Assembly (NCBI GenBank): GCA_963823105.1
Contig: CAWGKC010000017.1
Span: 620,001-684,000, forward strand
Direction of reading: 5' to 3'
From: JAJYKC01 sp963823105
Lineage (GTDB): Bacteria > Acidobacteriota > Terriglobia > Bryobacterales > Bryobacteraceae
DNA length: 64,000 nt
Below, piece by piece: positions 8,877 through 17,911 of the stretch. Position 1 is the first letter of the stretch. Each line of letters opens with the position of its first letter. The notes beneath the pieces were generated by a model, which saw only the letters and a list, made by a program, of their open reading frames with translations, was not told the DNA's origin and made no database searches. The translations under genes and the position numbers were made by a program.

Positions 8877-9824
8877 ATGAATTCGCCGATGGGGCAGCCG
8901 CCGATTATTTCGTGGCCCGAGGGGAAGCGCTTTGCTTTCACGATTTTCGACGATCCGGATTCGCAGCCGTTGGCGGTGAGCCGGATAGTTTATTCGTTCC
9001 TGGAGGAGCTGGGATTCCGCACAACGAAGGCGGTTTGGCCGTTGGGCGATTTTTCGGAGCCGAATTCGCCGGGTGAAACTTGCGCCAGCCCGGAATTTCT
9101 TCGGCACGCGCAGGAGCTTCAGGAGCGCGGATTCGAGATCGGATTCCACAACGCCACGCGGCACTCGGTGGAACGCGAACAAACGATTCGCGGTCTGGAC
9201 CGGTTCCGCGAGTATTTCGGGAGCGATCCGGCGTCGATGGCGAACCATTACAATGCCGAGGCGATTTATTGGGGACCGGCGCGTTTGACCGGGTCGCGGC
9301 GCGCGATCTATGAACTGGTAACGCGCGGGACGACGTCGGGAAAGCATTTTGGAGAAGTGGAAGGGCATCCGGCGTTTTGGGGCGACGTGTGCCGGGCGCG
9401 GATTCGATACTGCCGCAATTTCGTATTTCGCGACATCGATACGCTGAGGGCGTGTCCGTGGATGCCGTATACGGACCCGCTGCGGCCGTATGTGAACGAG
9501 TGGTACGCGGCGTCGGAGGGCGCCAATCGCGCGAGCTTTGTCGAATGCATCGGGGAGGCGAATCAGGACCTGCTGGAGGAGCGCGGCGGGGCGTGCATCA
9601 TGTATACGCATTTCGGCCATGGATACGTGGAGAACGGAGCGCTGCACCCGAGGTTCCGCGAATTGATGACGCGGCTGAGCCGCAAGGGAGGATGGTTCGT
9701 TCCGGTGACGGCGCTGTTGGATTATCTGAGGGAGCGGAACGGGCCGGTGACGTTGACGAATGCGCAGCGGCGGAGTTTCGAAACGAAGTGGCTGCTCGAA
9801 AAGATTTTCCACGGGACGTCTTAG
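8877..9824 (+). CDS. polysaccharide deacetylase-like protein (NodB-type fold)
   Basis: The 315-residue product resembles the divergent carbohydrate-esterase-4-like proteins of exopolysaccharide clusters: FAFTIFDDPDSQP near residue 20 gives the paired Asp, and GFEIGFHNATRHSVERE gives the His motif that binds metal. No signal peptide is visible, so it probably acts in the cytoplasm or is non-catalytic. It is separated by 15 bases from the GNAT gene that follows, and FkbH and an acyl carrier protein come next, suggesting a joint role in building or decorating a glycan or metabolite. The substrate is unknown. Confidence 0.75.
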   Translation: MNSPMGQPPIISWPEGKRFAFTIFDDPDSQPLAVSRIVYSFLEELGFRTTKAVWPLGDFSEPNSPGETCASPEFLRHAQELQERGFEIGFHNATRHSVEREQTIRGLDRFREYFGSDPASMANHYNAEAIYWGPARLTGSRRAIYELVTRGTTSGKHFGEVEGHPAFWGDVCRARIRYCRNFVFRDIDTLRACPWMPYTDPLRPYVNEWYAASEGANRASFVECIGEANQDLLEERGGACIMYTHFGHGYVENGALHPRFRELMTRLSRKGGWFVPVTALLDYLRERNGPVTLTNAQRRSFETKWLLEKIFHGTS

Positions 9825-9839
9825 AACCACTCGCGCGCC

Positions 9840-10944
9840 ATGGCCATCGACATCAGGGAATTTTCGGCGGAGGACGTAAAAGCGGCGCGGGCGTTTAACC
9901 AGCGGATGCGCGCGGCGAAGGCGGCCACGGATTTTCTGTTGCCCGAGGACGCGCCGGTCTTAGAAGACGCCCGGATGCGGCACTACATAATCCGGGACGG
10001 GGAATTCGCGCGCGGGGGATTTCTGCGCCTGGACCAGCGCGGCTGGTTGAACGGCGCGGAGTGCCGGGCGGTGAATTATCAGAGTCCGCTTTCGGAGGGC
10101 ATCGCCAATAAGCGGTTCGGGATGGTGGCGGGGATGATGTTGCGGTTCATGGAAACGCAGGGGGATTGCCAGTTCATGGTGGGGATGGGCGGCGAGGACA
10201 AGCCGCTGCCGAAATTGCTGAAGGCGGCGGGCTGGCTGGCGCGGCCGGCGCCGTTTCTTTTCAAGGTTCACAGAGCGGGCCGTTTTTTGACGGAGCTGCG
10301 GATGCTGCATCGAACGCCTGCGCGGTCGCTCGCGGTGAAGGCGGCGGCGTGGAGCAGGGCTGGGCGCGGCGGGCGTAATGTTATTGCAGCGGCGGGGATG
10401 GGCGGCGGCGGCGACGCGGACGGGTTCACCATTGAGATGGTGACCGAGTGGGGCGGGTGGGCCGATGCGATTTGGGACCGGTTCCGGGCGTGTTGTTCGT
10501 TCGCGGTGTGCCGGGACCGGCGCGCGCTGGAAGCGATGTACGATTTGCGGCGCGACCCTCGATTGCTTGTGGCGCTGGTGCGCAAGAGCGGCGAGCCGGT
10601 GGGCTGGACGGTGAGCTATTTGACCGCGATGAGGGATAGCGAGTATTTCGGGAACCTGAAGGTCGGCGCCATTCTGGACGGGGCCGCCGCGCCGGGCGAC
10701 ATGCGGGCGACGGTGGAATTGACGGACGTGTCGCTCGCCTCGCGCGGAGCGGACCTCACGATCACCAACCAGACGCACCGGGCGTGGGTGGCGGCTTATC
10801 GCAGGTGCTGGATTTGTGGAAGGACCATCCAACTACGTCGTCGCTGTGTCGAAGAAGTTAGTGAAGGCGGTGAGCGCGGCGCCGGATGGGGCGGAGCGGA
10901 TGCACATCACGCGTGGCGACGGGGACGGGCGGATTCATCTGTAG
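9840..10944 (+). CDS. GNAT-like acyltransferase, 3' end frameshifted
   Basis: The product of about 367 residues looks like a tandem GNAT protein: AEDVKAARAFNQRM at the N-terminus, repeated beta-strand segments, and a C-terminal block reading VEGPSNYVVAVSKKL after repair. The frame must shift by +1 at about 10800; unrepaired, it would run to 10973 with an unrelated arginine-rich tail. After the shift the frame ends at TAG 10942-10944. GNAT enzymes move acyl groups from CoA or acyl carrier proteins, so the neighbouring FkbH and ACP suggest that this one may use an ACP-bound donor. That is inference; the acceptor may be the product of the deacetylase upstream. Confidence 0.7.
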
Positions 10945-10987
10945 CGCCGTTGCCGCCGTCGAATCCGGTATAGGACGCTGAAGAGGG

Positions 10988-12801
10988 ATGGAAACGGGAG
11001 CGCTACGAGCGGAAATCGACGGACAGATCGCGGCGGGGGAAACGCAGCCTTCCTCGGCCGCGTTGGCGCCGCTTTGGGTAGCGGCTCTGATACCGGCCCG
11101 CGCTGACGCTGTACCGGCTGGCGATCTTGCGTTCGTTCACCATGGAGCCGTTGATCCCGCTATTGCGGGCGGGGGCGTTCGCCGGCGGCATCGATCTTAC
11201 GGTGCATACCGGAGAGTTCAACGTCTACGCTCAGGAATTTTTCGCGCCGGACAGCGCGCTGTACCGGTTCCGGCCGCAGTCGGTGGTGCTGGCGATTGAA
11301 ACGCGCGCGATCGCGCCGGGCCTTTGGCACAGCTTCGGAGCCGGCGAGCCGGAAAGGGATCGCGCGGCGGGGCAACTGCGTGAGTGGATCGCCGCGTTCC
11401 GGCGCAACAGCGAGGCCAGCCTCATCGTTCACAATTTCGAACGGCCGGCGGCGCCGTCGCAGGGCATCCTCGACACGCAAACCGATGGGGGCCAGAGCGA
11501 GGCGATCCAAAAGCTGAACGCCGAACTGGCTGCGATGGCGCGCGAGAATGCGGGCGTCTTTGTATTGGACTACGACGGGCTGGTGGCGCGCCACGGCCGC
11601 GACCGCTGGCACGATTCGAAGAAATGGCTGACGGTGCGATTGCCGATGGCGGCGGCTTACCTGAACGACATGGCGCGGGAGTGGCTGCGGTTCCTGCATC
11701 CGCTGTCGGGCCGGATCGCCAAGGCGCTGGTGGTGGATCTGGACAATACGCTCTGGGGCGGGGTGATCGGCGAAGACGGAATGGAGGGAATCGAGTTGAG
11801 CGCCGAGCATCCGGGCGCTTATTTTCAGGCCGTGCAGCGCGTATTGTTGGATCTGTATCATCGCGGGATTCTGCTCGCCATCGCCAGCAAAAACAATCCG
11901 GCCGACGCGATGGAGGCGCTGGAGCGGCATCCGGGAATGCTGCTGCGTCCGAAACATTTCGCGGCGATGAGGATCGGCTGGGAGAGCAAGGCGAAGGCGA
12001 TGGGCGAGATCGCGGACGAGCTGAATATCGGCGTCGACGCGCTGGCGTTCTTCGACGACAATCCGGTGGAGAGGCAGCATGTGCGCGAGGAGGCTCCCTC
12101 GGTGACGGTAATCGAAGCGCCGGCCAACGCCTCCGATTACGCGCGCGCGCTGCGGGAATGTCCGTTCTTCGAGCGGCTGACACTGTCGGAGGAAGACAAG
12201 CGGCGGGGCGAACTTTACGCGGTGCGGCGCGAGAGCGCGGCGCTCGAAAAAAGCGCGGCCACGCCGGAGGATTTCTACCGTTCGCTGGAGCAGGAAGTGG
12301 AGATTCGTCTGGTGGATGGCGCTTCGCTGGCGCGCGTGACGCAACTCACCCAGAAGACGAACCAGTTCAACCTGACGACGCGGCGCTACAGCGAACAGGA
12401 GATTCTGGCGGCGGCGCGTCAGGGGCGGCAGGTTTATGCGGTGTGGGTTCGGGATCGCTATCAGGACAATGGATTGGTGGGTGTGGCGATGGTGGATGTA
12501 GCGGGACGGGGCGGCGGAGATCGACACGTTTCTGTTGAGCTGCCGCGTGATCGGGCGGACGGTGGAGACGGCGATCCTGCATCACATCGCCGCGCAGGCG
12601 CGGGAGCGGGGCGCGAAGAGGCTGCGGGGCTGGTTCTTGCCGACGAAGAAGAATGCGCCGGCGAAGGATTTTTACGCCGATCACGGATTTTCAGAGACGG
12701 CGCGCGAGGAGACGGGAACGCTGTGGGAGCGCGATCTGGAGGCGCCGCTTCCCTGCCCCGAATGGATCCGGCTGGTCGTTCCAAAGGAGGCGATCCAATG
12801 A
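10988..12801 (+). CDS. FkbH-like HAD enzyme (glyceryl-ACP forming type), two frameshifts
   Basis: The repaired product is about 603 residues. The HAD core motif VVDLDNTLWGGVIGEDG contains the nucleophile DxDxT, and the segments ILRSFTMEPLIPLLRAG, HTGEFNVYAQE and SCRVIGRTVETAI are characteristic FkbH blocks. FkbH enzymes take 1,3-bisphosphoglycerate, dephosphorylate it and load a glyceryl unit onto an acyl carrier protein. Two +1 shifts are needed: near 11088-11091, and in the G4 run at 12508-12511. Its stop overlaps the ATG of the ACP gene (ATGA), so the two are translationally coupled, as expected for partner proteins. Confidence 0.85.
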
Positions 12802-13043
12802 ACGATGCGATCTTCAAACGCGTCCGGACGGCGGCCGCGGACGTGCTGGACGTGCCGGCGCAACGCATCACGCCGGAAACGTGTCCGCAGGAGATGGAAG
12901 CGTGGGACTCGGTGGCGCATCTCAATCTCGTGCTGGCGCTGGAGCAGCAGTTCGAGATCGAGTTTTCACCGGAGGAGATCGAGCGGATGAAGAGCGTCGG
13001 CGCGATCGCCGGGATTGTCGAAGAGAAGACGGGCGCGCGGTAG
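12798..13043 (+). CDS. acyl carrier protein
   Basis: The 81-residue product is a typical ACP. The phosphopantetheine attachment Ser is in WDSVAHLNL (S38), followed by an LEQQFEIEFSPEEIE helix. It follows a strong AAAGGAGG site and its ATG overlaps the stop of fkbH. Dedicated ACPs next to FkbH carry the glyceryl unit made by that enzyme. It is not the fatty-acid ACP, because no fab genes are present. Confidence 0.92.
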   Translation: MNDAIFKRVRTAAADVLDVPAQRITPETCPQEMEAWDSVAHLNLVLALEQQFEIEFSPEEIERMKSVGAIAGIVEEKTGAR

Positions 13044-13060
13044 GTTGCTTACTACGCGCG

Positions 13061-13232
13061 TTACGGGACCAGTACGATCGGTGCGCGCCAGAATGCGGCC
13101 TTTTGCCCGCCTGGGTCGAGCACCGTCACTTGTTACGCGTAGTTGTCCGGGGTCAGTCTGTCGAGAGGAATTTCGAAGTGCAGAGGGATCGTCTTCACGC
13201 GGATGTTCATGGCTTCGGTAACTTCGATCCAA
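13061..13232 (-). pseudogene. C-terminal remnant of an acidobacterial VWFA-related protein
   Basis: On the minus strand the end of a protein can be read: VTEAMNIRVKTIPLHFEIPL, then DRLTPDNYA, an in-frame TAA, then QVTVLDPGGQKAAFWRAP and a final stop at 13061. This pattern is the usual C-terminus of VWFA-domain-related proteins that are abundant in Solibacter-type genomes. The rest of the gene is absent; the fragment runs in another frame into the TIGR03435 remnant. The family assignment is from memory of the pattern. Confidence 0.5.
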
Positions 13233-13698
13233 CCGGCTTTCCTTCCGCCGCCGCGCCGCCGGTGGGGATCGCTGCCGGTTGCAGATTCGCGCCTCCCTTC
13301 GCCGCCACCAGCGCCTAGATGGCAACAACTTTCGTCTCGCGATGCAGCGTCATATTGAAGCGGTCCGCCAGCAGGGCTCGCAACATCTCCGGAATCCGAT
13401 CCTTCGACGGGCCGGCGGGTAGCTTCGCCACGATGTCGAAGCGCGCGCTGCCGATCCACTCCGGCCCCTGCACCTGAAACTCCTTCACGCGATTGGCGGC
13501 GGGAATGCAGTCCTTCGGCGCGACATTGCCGTAGCGCAGCATTCCTGCGTTGACGTTCATCGCGATCCGCATCCGGCCCATCGGCATCGGCGCCGGGGGC
13601 TTGATCGACGCCACTTCAAAGGCGATCGCGGGAGCGGGCTGCTAGCCAAATGCCGACGAGGCTGGTAAAAGCGATGCGCACATAATCCACGATTTCAT
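13207..13698 (-). pseudogene. TIGR03435-type Acidobacteria protein, two nonsense codons
   Basis: A signal peptide (MKSWIMCASLLPASSAFG) is followed by an in-frame TAG (13642-13644). FEVASIKPPAPMPMGRMR and later EFQVQGPEWIGSARFDIVAK, LLADRFNMTLHRET then match the TIGR03435 family, highly paralogous in Solibacter. A second TAG lies at 13315-13317, yet the frame beyond it still reads ALVAAKGGANLQPA as in intact members. Without the two stops it would be a partial copy truncated at its C-terminal third, where it meets the VWFA-like remnant. Unlike the indel-broken genes in this window, the lesions are in-frame nonsense codons, so this is probably real decay. Confidence 0.75.
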
Positions 13699-13812
13699 GT
13701 CTCCAGTTTGCGCCAACCGGCATGTTCGCCACCCCAAATGTATGTAAGAAATGTAAAGGGATTACCGGCTCTGTGGATTTTCCAACGACCGCGCGGATTT
13801 TTGCGACCTTTT

Positions 13813-14578
13813 TTAGCCGGTGCAGAGTTTCTGCAGGCGCGCGGTGGCCTCGATGAGGTTCACGGGGCGCCACATGATTTTTACCACTACGCCGCCATCC
13901 TTTGTGGGGGCTTGTTCAGCCTTCTCACGGTCCGATTGGCCCAGGGTCTTGCCGGACAGCAAGTAGTTCTGTTCGTAAATCTCCGCCGCGCGGCGGTCGA
14001 AATCGATGCGCTTGGTCCCAGTTCCGTCAAGCATAAAACCGGCGAGCTGGGATTGAATCTCCAGAAGATAACCGGGAAGGAAAACTTTTTCCGTCGGACT
14101 TCTTGTCGTTCACCCATTCGATCAAATCGAAGCGATTTTCGGCCTCCGGCCCGATGTTGGTTTGGTAAATGAAGCCTTCGAGCGGGTCGCGAGCCGAGGT
14201 GCGGTTCGCGCTCAGGAACACGTATGCGTGACCAACGCCCTTGCCGATGACGTCGATGCGAACCACAAAGTAACCGCGAGTTTGTTGCATCTCGAGGAAG
14301 GCCTGCTTCATGCGCGCATTGTCGGCGATGTCGATTCCCGAGCTGGGCGTGTCCCGCAAGCCGTCTCCGGTGAGGATTTCGCACATCCGGGGGGCGCTGT
14401 CGCCGCAGCCCATGGGGGCCTGTTTCAGATACTCGAGCTTGGTACGCCCCCAATTGTCCACGAGCATACTGACCTCGACGATTTCGTCGTCGATATTCTT
14501 GAAGCGAAGCATGGCGTCGGCGTTGCTCCAAGCCGTGACGATCGTATGACGGAGAGATTCGTTGAGTGGGTCCGGCAT
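13813..14578 (-). CDS. hypothetical protein, frameshifted in a poly-A/T run
   Basis: The repaired product is about 254 residues and is not recognised. The 5' part (14578 to about 14090) reads MPDPLNESLRHTIVTAWSNA..., contains NWGRTKLEYLKQAPMGCGDS and a GHAYVFLSANRTSARDPLEG segment. A +1 shift in the T5 run at 14086-14090 then gives VFLPGYLLEIQSQLAGFMLD and ends with EATARLQKLCTG. The Cys (in MGCGDS), His (in GHAYVF) and later Asp arrangement vaguely recalls papain-like folds, but I cannot support an enzymatic claim. No signal peptide or membrane helix is visible. It is isolated, pointing away from rplM. Confidence 0.6.
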
Positions 14579-15288
14579 GTAGTTACTCTATGTCCAATCT
14601 AAGGGAATTACAACTGAAAGGCGCCTTACGCCCTCCAGGCCAAGGGCGCGTGGGAACGGGTGGTCTCGACACGGCCGCCGCGGGCGCCGTTCTCCCCGCT
14701 GGCCGCGCTCCTGGGCAAAGACGATCATTTTTTGATCGGCCAGCCATTGCATGCGCCGCGCCGCCAGCATCGGGAAGACGATCGCCGCAAACATCGGCGC
14801 TTCCTCTCCGAGGCTCGACAAAAGGCCGCGCCGTCCTCTCCATTCAAACGCCGCGGCCAACGGCGCGCCCTGATGCGCGAAATCCATTCGAAGCCCCGTC
14901 TTGGAGCGGCCGCAGCCGCCACCGACTACGCATAAAGAATACGGCTGCGCCCAAACCCCATGTTTCGATCGTTGGATCCACACGCGGTTGTGACGCGGCT
15001 CATCGCATCGGGCAAGTTCCCTTCCCAATGCCGGCACTCCGATCCTTTAACAGTGGACCGCTTCGGCTGTAAGTTCGGCGCCGGGCGGTTCGTAACGGCG
15101 CAACTGAGCGTGGAGGATGCCCCGGAGCCCGCGTTCCACGGCGCTTCTCAACCGGGATTTTCTTACGTGGCGGAGGACACTCCATCCCCACCCGGCCTCG
15201 CTCCAAACGTCCATCGAATTTGACACGCCGCTCGAAATCCCGGTAAACTGAAGTGTTTGTTGAGATGCAAGGGAGATAGTCTGTCTGT
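14579..15288. other. long intergenic region upstream of rplM
   Basis: About 710 bases with no supported gene. Minus-strand frames (for example 14588-15037) are rich in Arg and Gly and show no family pattern; a short hydrophobic stretch (FAAIVFPMLAARRMQ) could be a remnant of a decayed gene. The last 70 bases hold the promoter and leader of the ribosomal protein operon. Confidence 0.4.
15220..15249 (+). promoter_or_regulatory. sigma70-type promoter of rplM operon
   Basis: A perfect TTGACA (15220-15225) is separated by 18 bases from TAAACT (15244-15249). The predicted start near 15256 leaves a leader of about 33 bases with an AAGGGAG ribosome site before the rplM ATG. This is the best -35/-10 pair I noticed in the window. 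Confidence 0.65.
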
Positions 15289-15726
15289 ATGAAAACCCAA
15301 TTCCCGTCCAAAGGGGAAGTGGTGCGCAAGTGGCACGTGATCGACGCCGAACAAGCGGTTCTAGGGCGTTTGGCGAGCCACGCGGCGATGCTGCTGATGG
15401 GCAAGAATAAGCCCATCTACACCCCGTTTTTGGACACCGGCGATCATGTGATCGTCATTAACGCGGAAAAGGTGAAACTCACCGGCCGCAAAGAGGAACA
15501 AAAGCTGTATCGCCGCCATTCCGGCTACCCCGGCGGGCTCACCGAAACGAAGGCGCGCACGGTGCGGAAAGTGCGTCCGGTGCGCATGGTGGAAGAGGCG
15601 ATCTCCGGAATGCTGCCAAAGAACAGTTTGGGCAAGCAGATGTACCGGAAATTAAAAGTTTATGCCGGCGACAAGCACCCGCACCAGGCGCAGCAGCCGG
15701 TGGCGATGGCGCTGGCCGGACGGTAG
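15289..15726 (+). CDS. rplM: 50S ribosomal protein L13
   Basis: The 145-residue product matches L13: WHVIDAEQAVLGRLAS at the N-terminus, then GDHVIVINAEKVKLTGRK, HSGYPGGLTE and MLPKNSLGKQMYRKLKVY. L13 is an early assembly protein of the large subunit. It heads the rplM-rpsI-rpsB-tsf-pyrH-frr gene string and has a clear upstream promoter. Confidence 0.98.
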   Translation: MKTQFPSKGEVVRKWHVIDAEQAVLGRLASHAAMLLMGKNKPIYTPFLDTGDHVIVINAEKVKLTGRKEEQKLYRRHSGYPGGLTETKARTVRKVRPVRMVEEAISGMLPKNSLGKQMYRKLKVYAGDKHPHQAQQPVAMALAGR

Positions 15727-15741
15727 AAAAGGAATTTGAAA

Positions 15742-16140
15742 GTGGCAGCTTCTTTAGTTCAGCATTGTGGCACCGGCCGGCGGAAGACCTCCGTGGCCCG
15801 CATTTTTCTCCGCGCCGGAAGCGGCGCCATCACCGTCAACGGCCGTCCGATCGACGAATATTTTCCCAGCGAGTCCGCCCGTTCCCTGGTGCGCCAGCCA
15901 TTGCTTGCGGCCGAGTTGGCGGATAAGTTCGACATCCTGATCCTCGCCCACGGCGGCGGCGTCCTGGGCCAGGCGGGCGCGGCCCGGCTGGGCATCGCCC
16001 GAGCGATCATCGAATTCAATTCCGAGTTGCGCGGCAAGCTGAAGCAACTCGGCCTGCTGACCCGCGATCCGCGCGCCCACGAGCGGAAGAAGTACGGACA
16101 GAAGGGCGCTCGCAAACGGTTCCAATTCTCCAAGAGATAA
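15742..16140 (+). CDS. rpsI: 30S ribosomal protein S9
   Basis: The 132-residue product has GTGRRKTSVARIFLRAGSG, ITVNGRPIDEYFP and the conserved basic C-terminal tail ending KRFQFSKR, which reaches the P-site tRNA. The start is set at the GTG 15742 (MAASLVQ...), as in homologues and with AAAAGGAA suitably upstream; a TTG six bases earlier is an alternative. It follows rplM by 15 bases. Confidence 0.97.
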   Translation: MAASLVQHCGTGRRKTSVARIFLRAGSGAITVNGRPIDEYFPSESARSLVRQPLLAAELADKFDILILAHGGGVLGQAGAARLGIARAIIEFNSELRGKLKQLGLLTRDPRAHERKKYGQKGARKRFQFSKR

Positions 16141-16307
16141 CGGCCCTCGACGGCCGCCCTGGAAGCGATTCGCGTTTCCGGGGCGGCGTCGGCGCCGCCA
16201 TCGCCATTCCGATTTTCCCTGGCGCGGGCAAATTCCGCTTTGGGCCGCCCGCCCGCCAGGAAGCCGGGGTGAAACCGCAACCCAATTCCGAGGCATAAGG
16301 AGGAACT

Positions 16308-17213
16308 TTGCCGTCGATTTCCATGAAAGAATTGCTCGAAGCCGGCGTTCACTTCGGGCACCAGACCAAGCGCTGGAACCCCAAAATGAAAGAATACATT
16401 TTCGGGGAACGCAATGGCATTTACATCGTCGATCTGCAGAAGACGCTGAAGCTGTTCAAGGACGCCATGCGTTATGTGGCGGAGGCGGCGGCGCAAGGCA
16501 AGACGGTGCTGTTTGTCGGAACCAAGCGCCAGGCGCAGGAGGCGATCTCGGAAGAGGCCACGCGCTGCGCGCAATACTACGTGAATCAGCGCTGGCTGGG
16601 CGGGTTGCTCACCAACTTCACCACCGTGCAGCGCTCCATCAAGCGCCTGAAAGAACTCGACGCCTTGGCCGACGACACCGGCTATGAAGGCCGCGCCAAG
16701 AAAGAAGTGGGCCGCCTGGAGCGGGAGCGCAAGCACCTGCAGCAGAATCTGGCGGGCATCAAAGATATGCCGGGCCTGCCCGACATCCTTTTCGTGGTCG
16801 ATTCCAATAAAGAAGCGATCGCCGTGAAGGAAGCGCGCAAACTGGGCATCCCGGTGGTCGCGGTGGTCGATACCAACTGCGATCCCGACGAAGTGGATTA
16901 CGTCATCCCCGGCAACGACGACGCGCTCCGCGCCATTCGGCTGTTCACCAATAAAGTGTCCGACGCCGTCATCGAGGGCCGGGCGCTGGCCACCGAGCAC
17001 GACTTCGTGGCCGAGCGCGTCGTCACCGACGAGACGCCCGCGCAGGAGGAGTTCTCCGCCTACAGCCATTTCGATCCGCAGCAACTGGATCAACTGATGT
17101 CGGAGAGCGTATCCGACGAAGACCTCCCGTCCACTTCCCTGCCGCGCAAGGGGCCGGTTTCCGAAACTCCGGCCGAAACGCCGGTGCCGGTCAGCACCAC
17201 GCAGGGCGAGTAG
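16308..17213 (+). CDS. rpsB: 30S ribosomal protein S2
   Basis: The 301-residue product carries the S2 signature SMKELLEAGVHFGHQTKRWN, followed by IYIVDLQKTLK, VLFVGTKRQAQ, QRWLGGLLTNFTT and PVVAVVDTNCDP. The C-terminal 60 residues beyond the S2 core are an acidic, Ser/Thr/Pro-rich extension. It starts with TTG at 16308 five bases after AAGGAGG; no ATG fits until residue 6. A 167-base gap after rpsI could hold an internal promoter. Confidence 0.97.
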   Translation: MPSISMKELLEAGVHFGHQTKRWNPKMKEYIFGERNGIYIVDLQKTLKLFKDAMRYVAEAAAQGKTVLFVGTKRQAQEAISEEATRCAQYYVNQRWLGGLLTNFTTVQRSIKRLKELDALADDTGYEGRAKKEVGRLERERKHLQQNLAGIKDMPGLPDILFVVDSNKEAIAVKEARKLGIPVVAVVDTNCDPDEVDYVIPGNDDALRAIRLFTNKVSDAVIEGRALATEHDFVAERVVTDETPAQEEFSAYSHFDPQQLDQLMSESVSDEDLPSTSLPRKGPVSETPAETPVPVSTTQGE

Positions 17214-17255
17214 TAGCCGCGGCACGCACGCAATCGAATCGATCGAATAGGAAAT

Positions 17256-17897
17256 ATGGCCGAAATTAGCGCGCAATTAGTCAAAGAACTCCGCGAACGC
17301 ACGGGCGCGGGCATGATGGAGTGCAAGAAGGCGCTCGTCGAAACGGGCGGCGACATCGAGAAGGCGATCGACACGCTGCGCAAGAGCGGGATCGCGTCGG
17401 CGGCGAAGAAGGCCAGCCGCGCCACGCGGCAAGGCGTGGTCGGCAGCTACATTCACCCCGGCGCCCAACTGGGCGTGTTGGTGGAGGTGAACTGCGAATC
17501 GGACTTCGTCGCCCGCACCGACGACTTTCAGAACCTGGTGAAGGACCTGGCGATGCAGATCGCCGCCGCGGACCCGCAGTTCATTCGCCGCGAAGACGTG
17601 ACTCCCTCCGCTCTCGAAAAGGAGAAGGAGATCCAGCGGGCGCGGGCGCTCGCCGAAGGCAAGCCGGAGAAAATGGTGGACAAGATCACCGAGGGGCGCA
17701 TGAACAAATTCTTCGAGGAGATCTGCCTGTACGAGCAGCCGTTCATCAAGGAAAACACCACCACCGTCGGCGATCTGATCAAAGCCGCCGTTGGGCGAAT
17801 GGGCGAGAACATCTCCGTCGCCCGTTTCGTTCGTTTCAAGGTCGGCGATAGCCAGGCGGGAACGCCCGCCGAAACGCCGGTGGCAACGCCGGCCTAG
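17256..17897 (+). CDS. tsf: elongation factor Ts
   Basis: The 213-residue product is the short form of EF-Ts, the nucleotide exchange factor of EF-Tu: LVKELRERTGAGMMECKKAL (UBA-like domain), GGDIEKAIDTLRK, then GVLVEVNCESDFVARTD (Tu-contacting core). The C-terminus is Thr/Ala/Pro-rich. It lies 42 bases after rpsB, the universal rpsB-tsf pairing. Confidence 0.97.
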   Translation: MAEISAQLVKELRERTGAGMMECKKALVETGGDIEKAIDTLRKSGIASAAKKASRATRQGVVGSYIHPGAQLGVLVEVNCESDFVARTDDFQNLVKDLAMQIAAADPQFIRREDVTPSALEKEKEIQRARALAEGKPEKMVDKITEGRMNKFFEEICLYEQPFIKENTTTVGDLIKAAVGRMGENISVARFVRFKVGDSQAGTPAETPVATPA

Positions 17898-17911
17898 CCC
17901 GGACCGGCGCG

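Noticed and set aside
16141..16307. GGCGGCGTCGGCGCCGCC palindrome after rpsI as a terminator
   Set aside because: GC-only with no following T run, and rpsB follows in the same direction; it is more likely by-chance GC symmetry.
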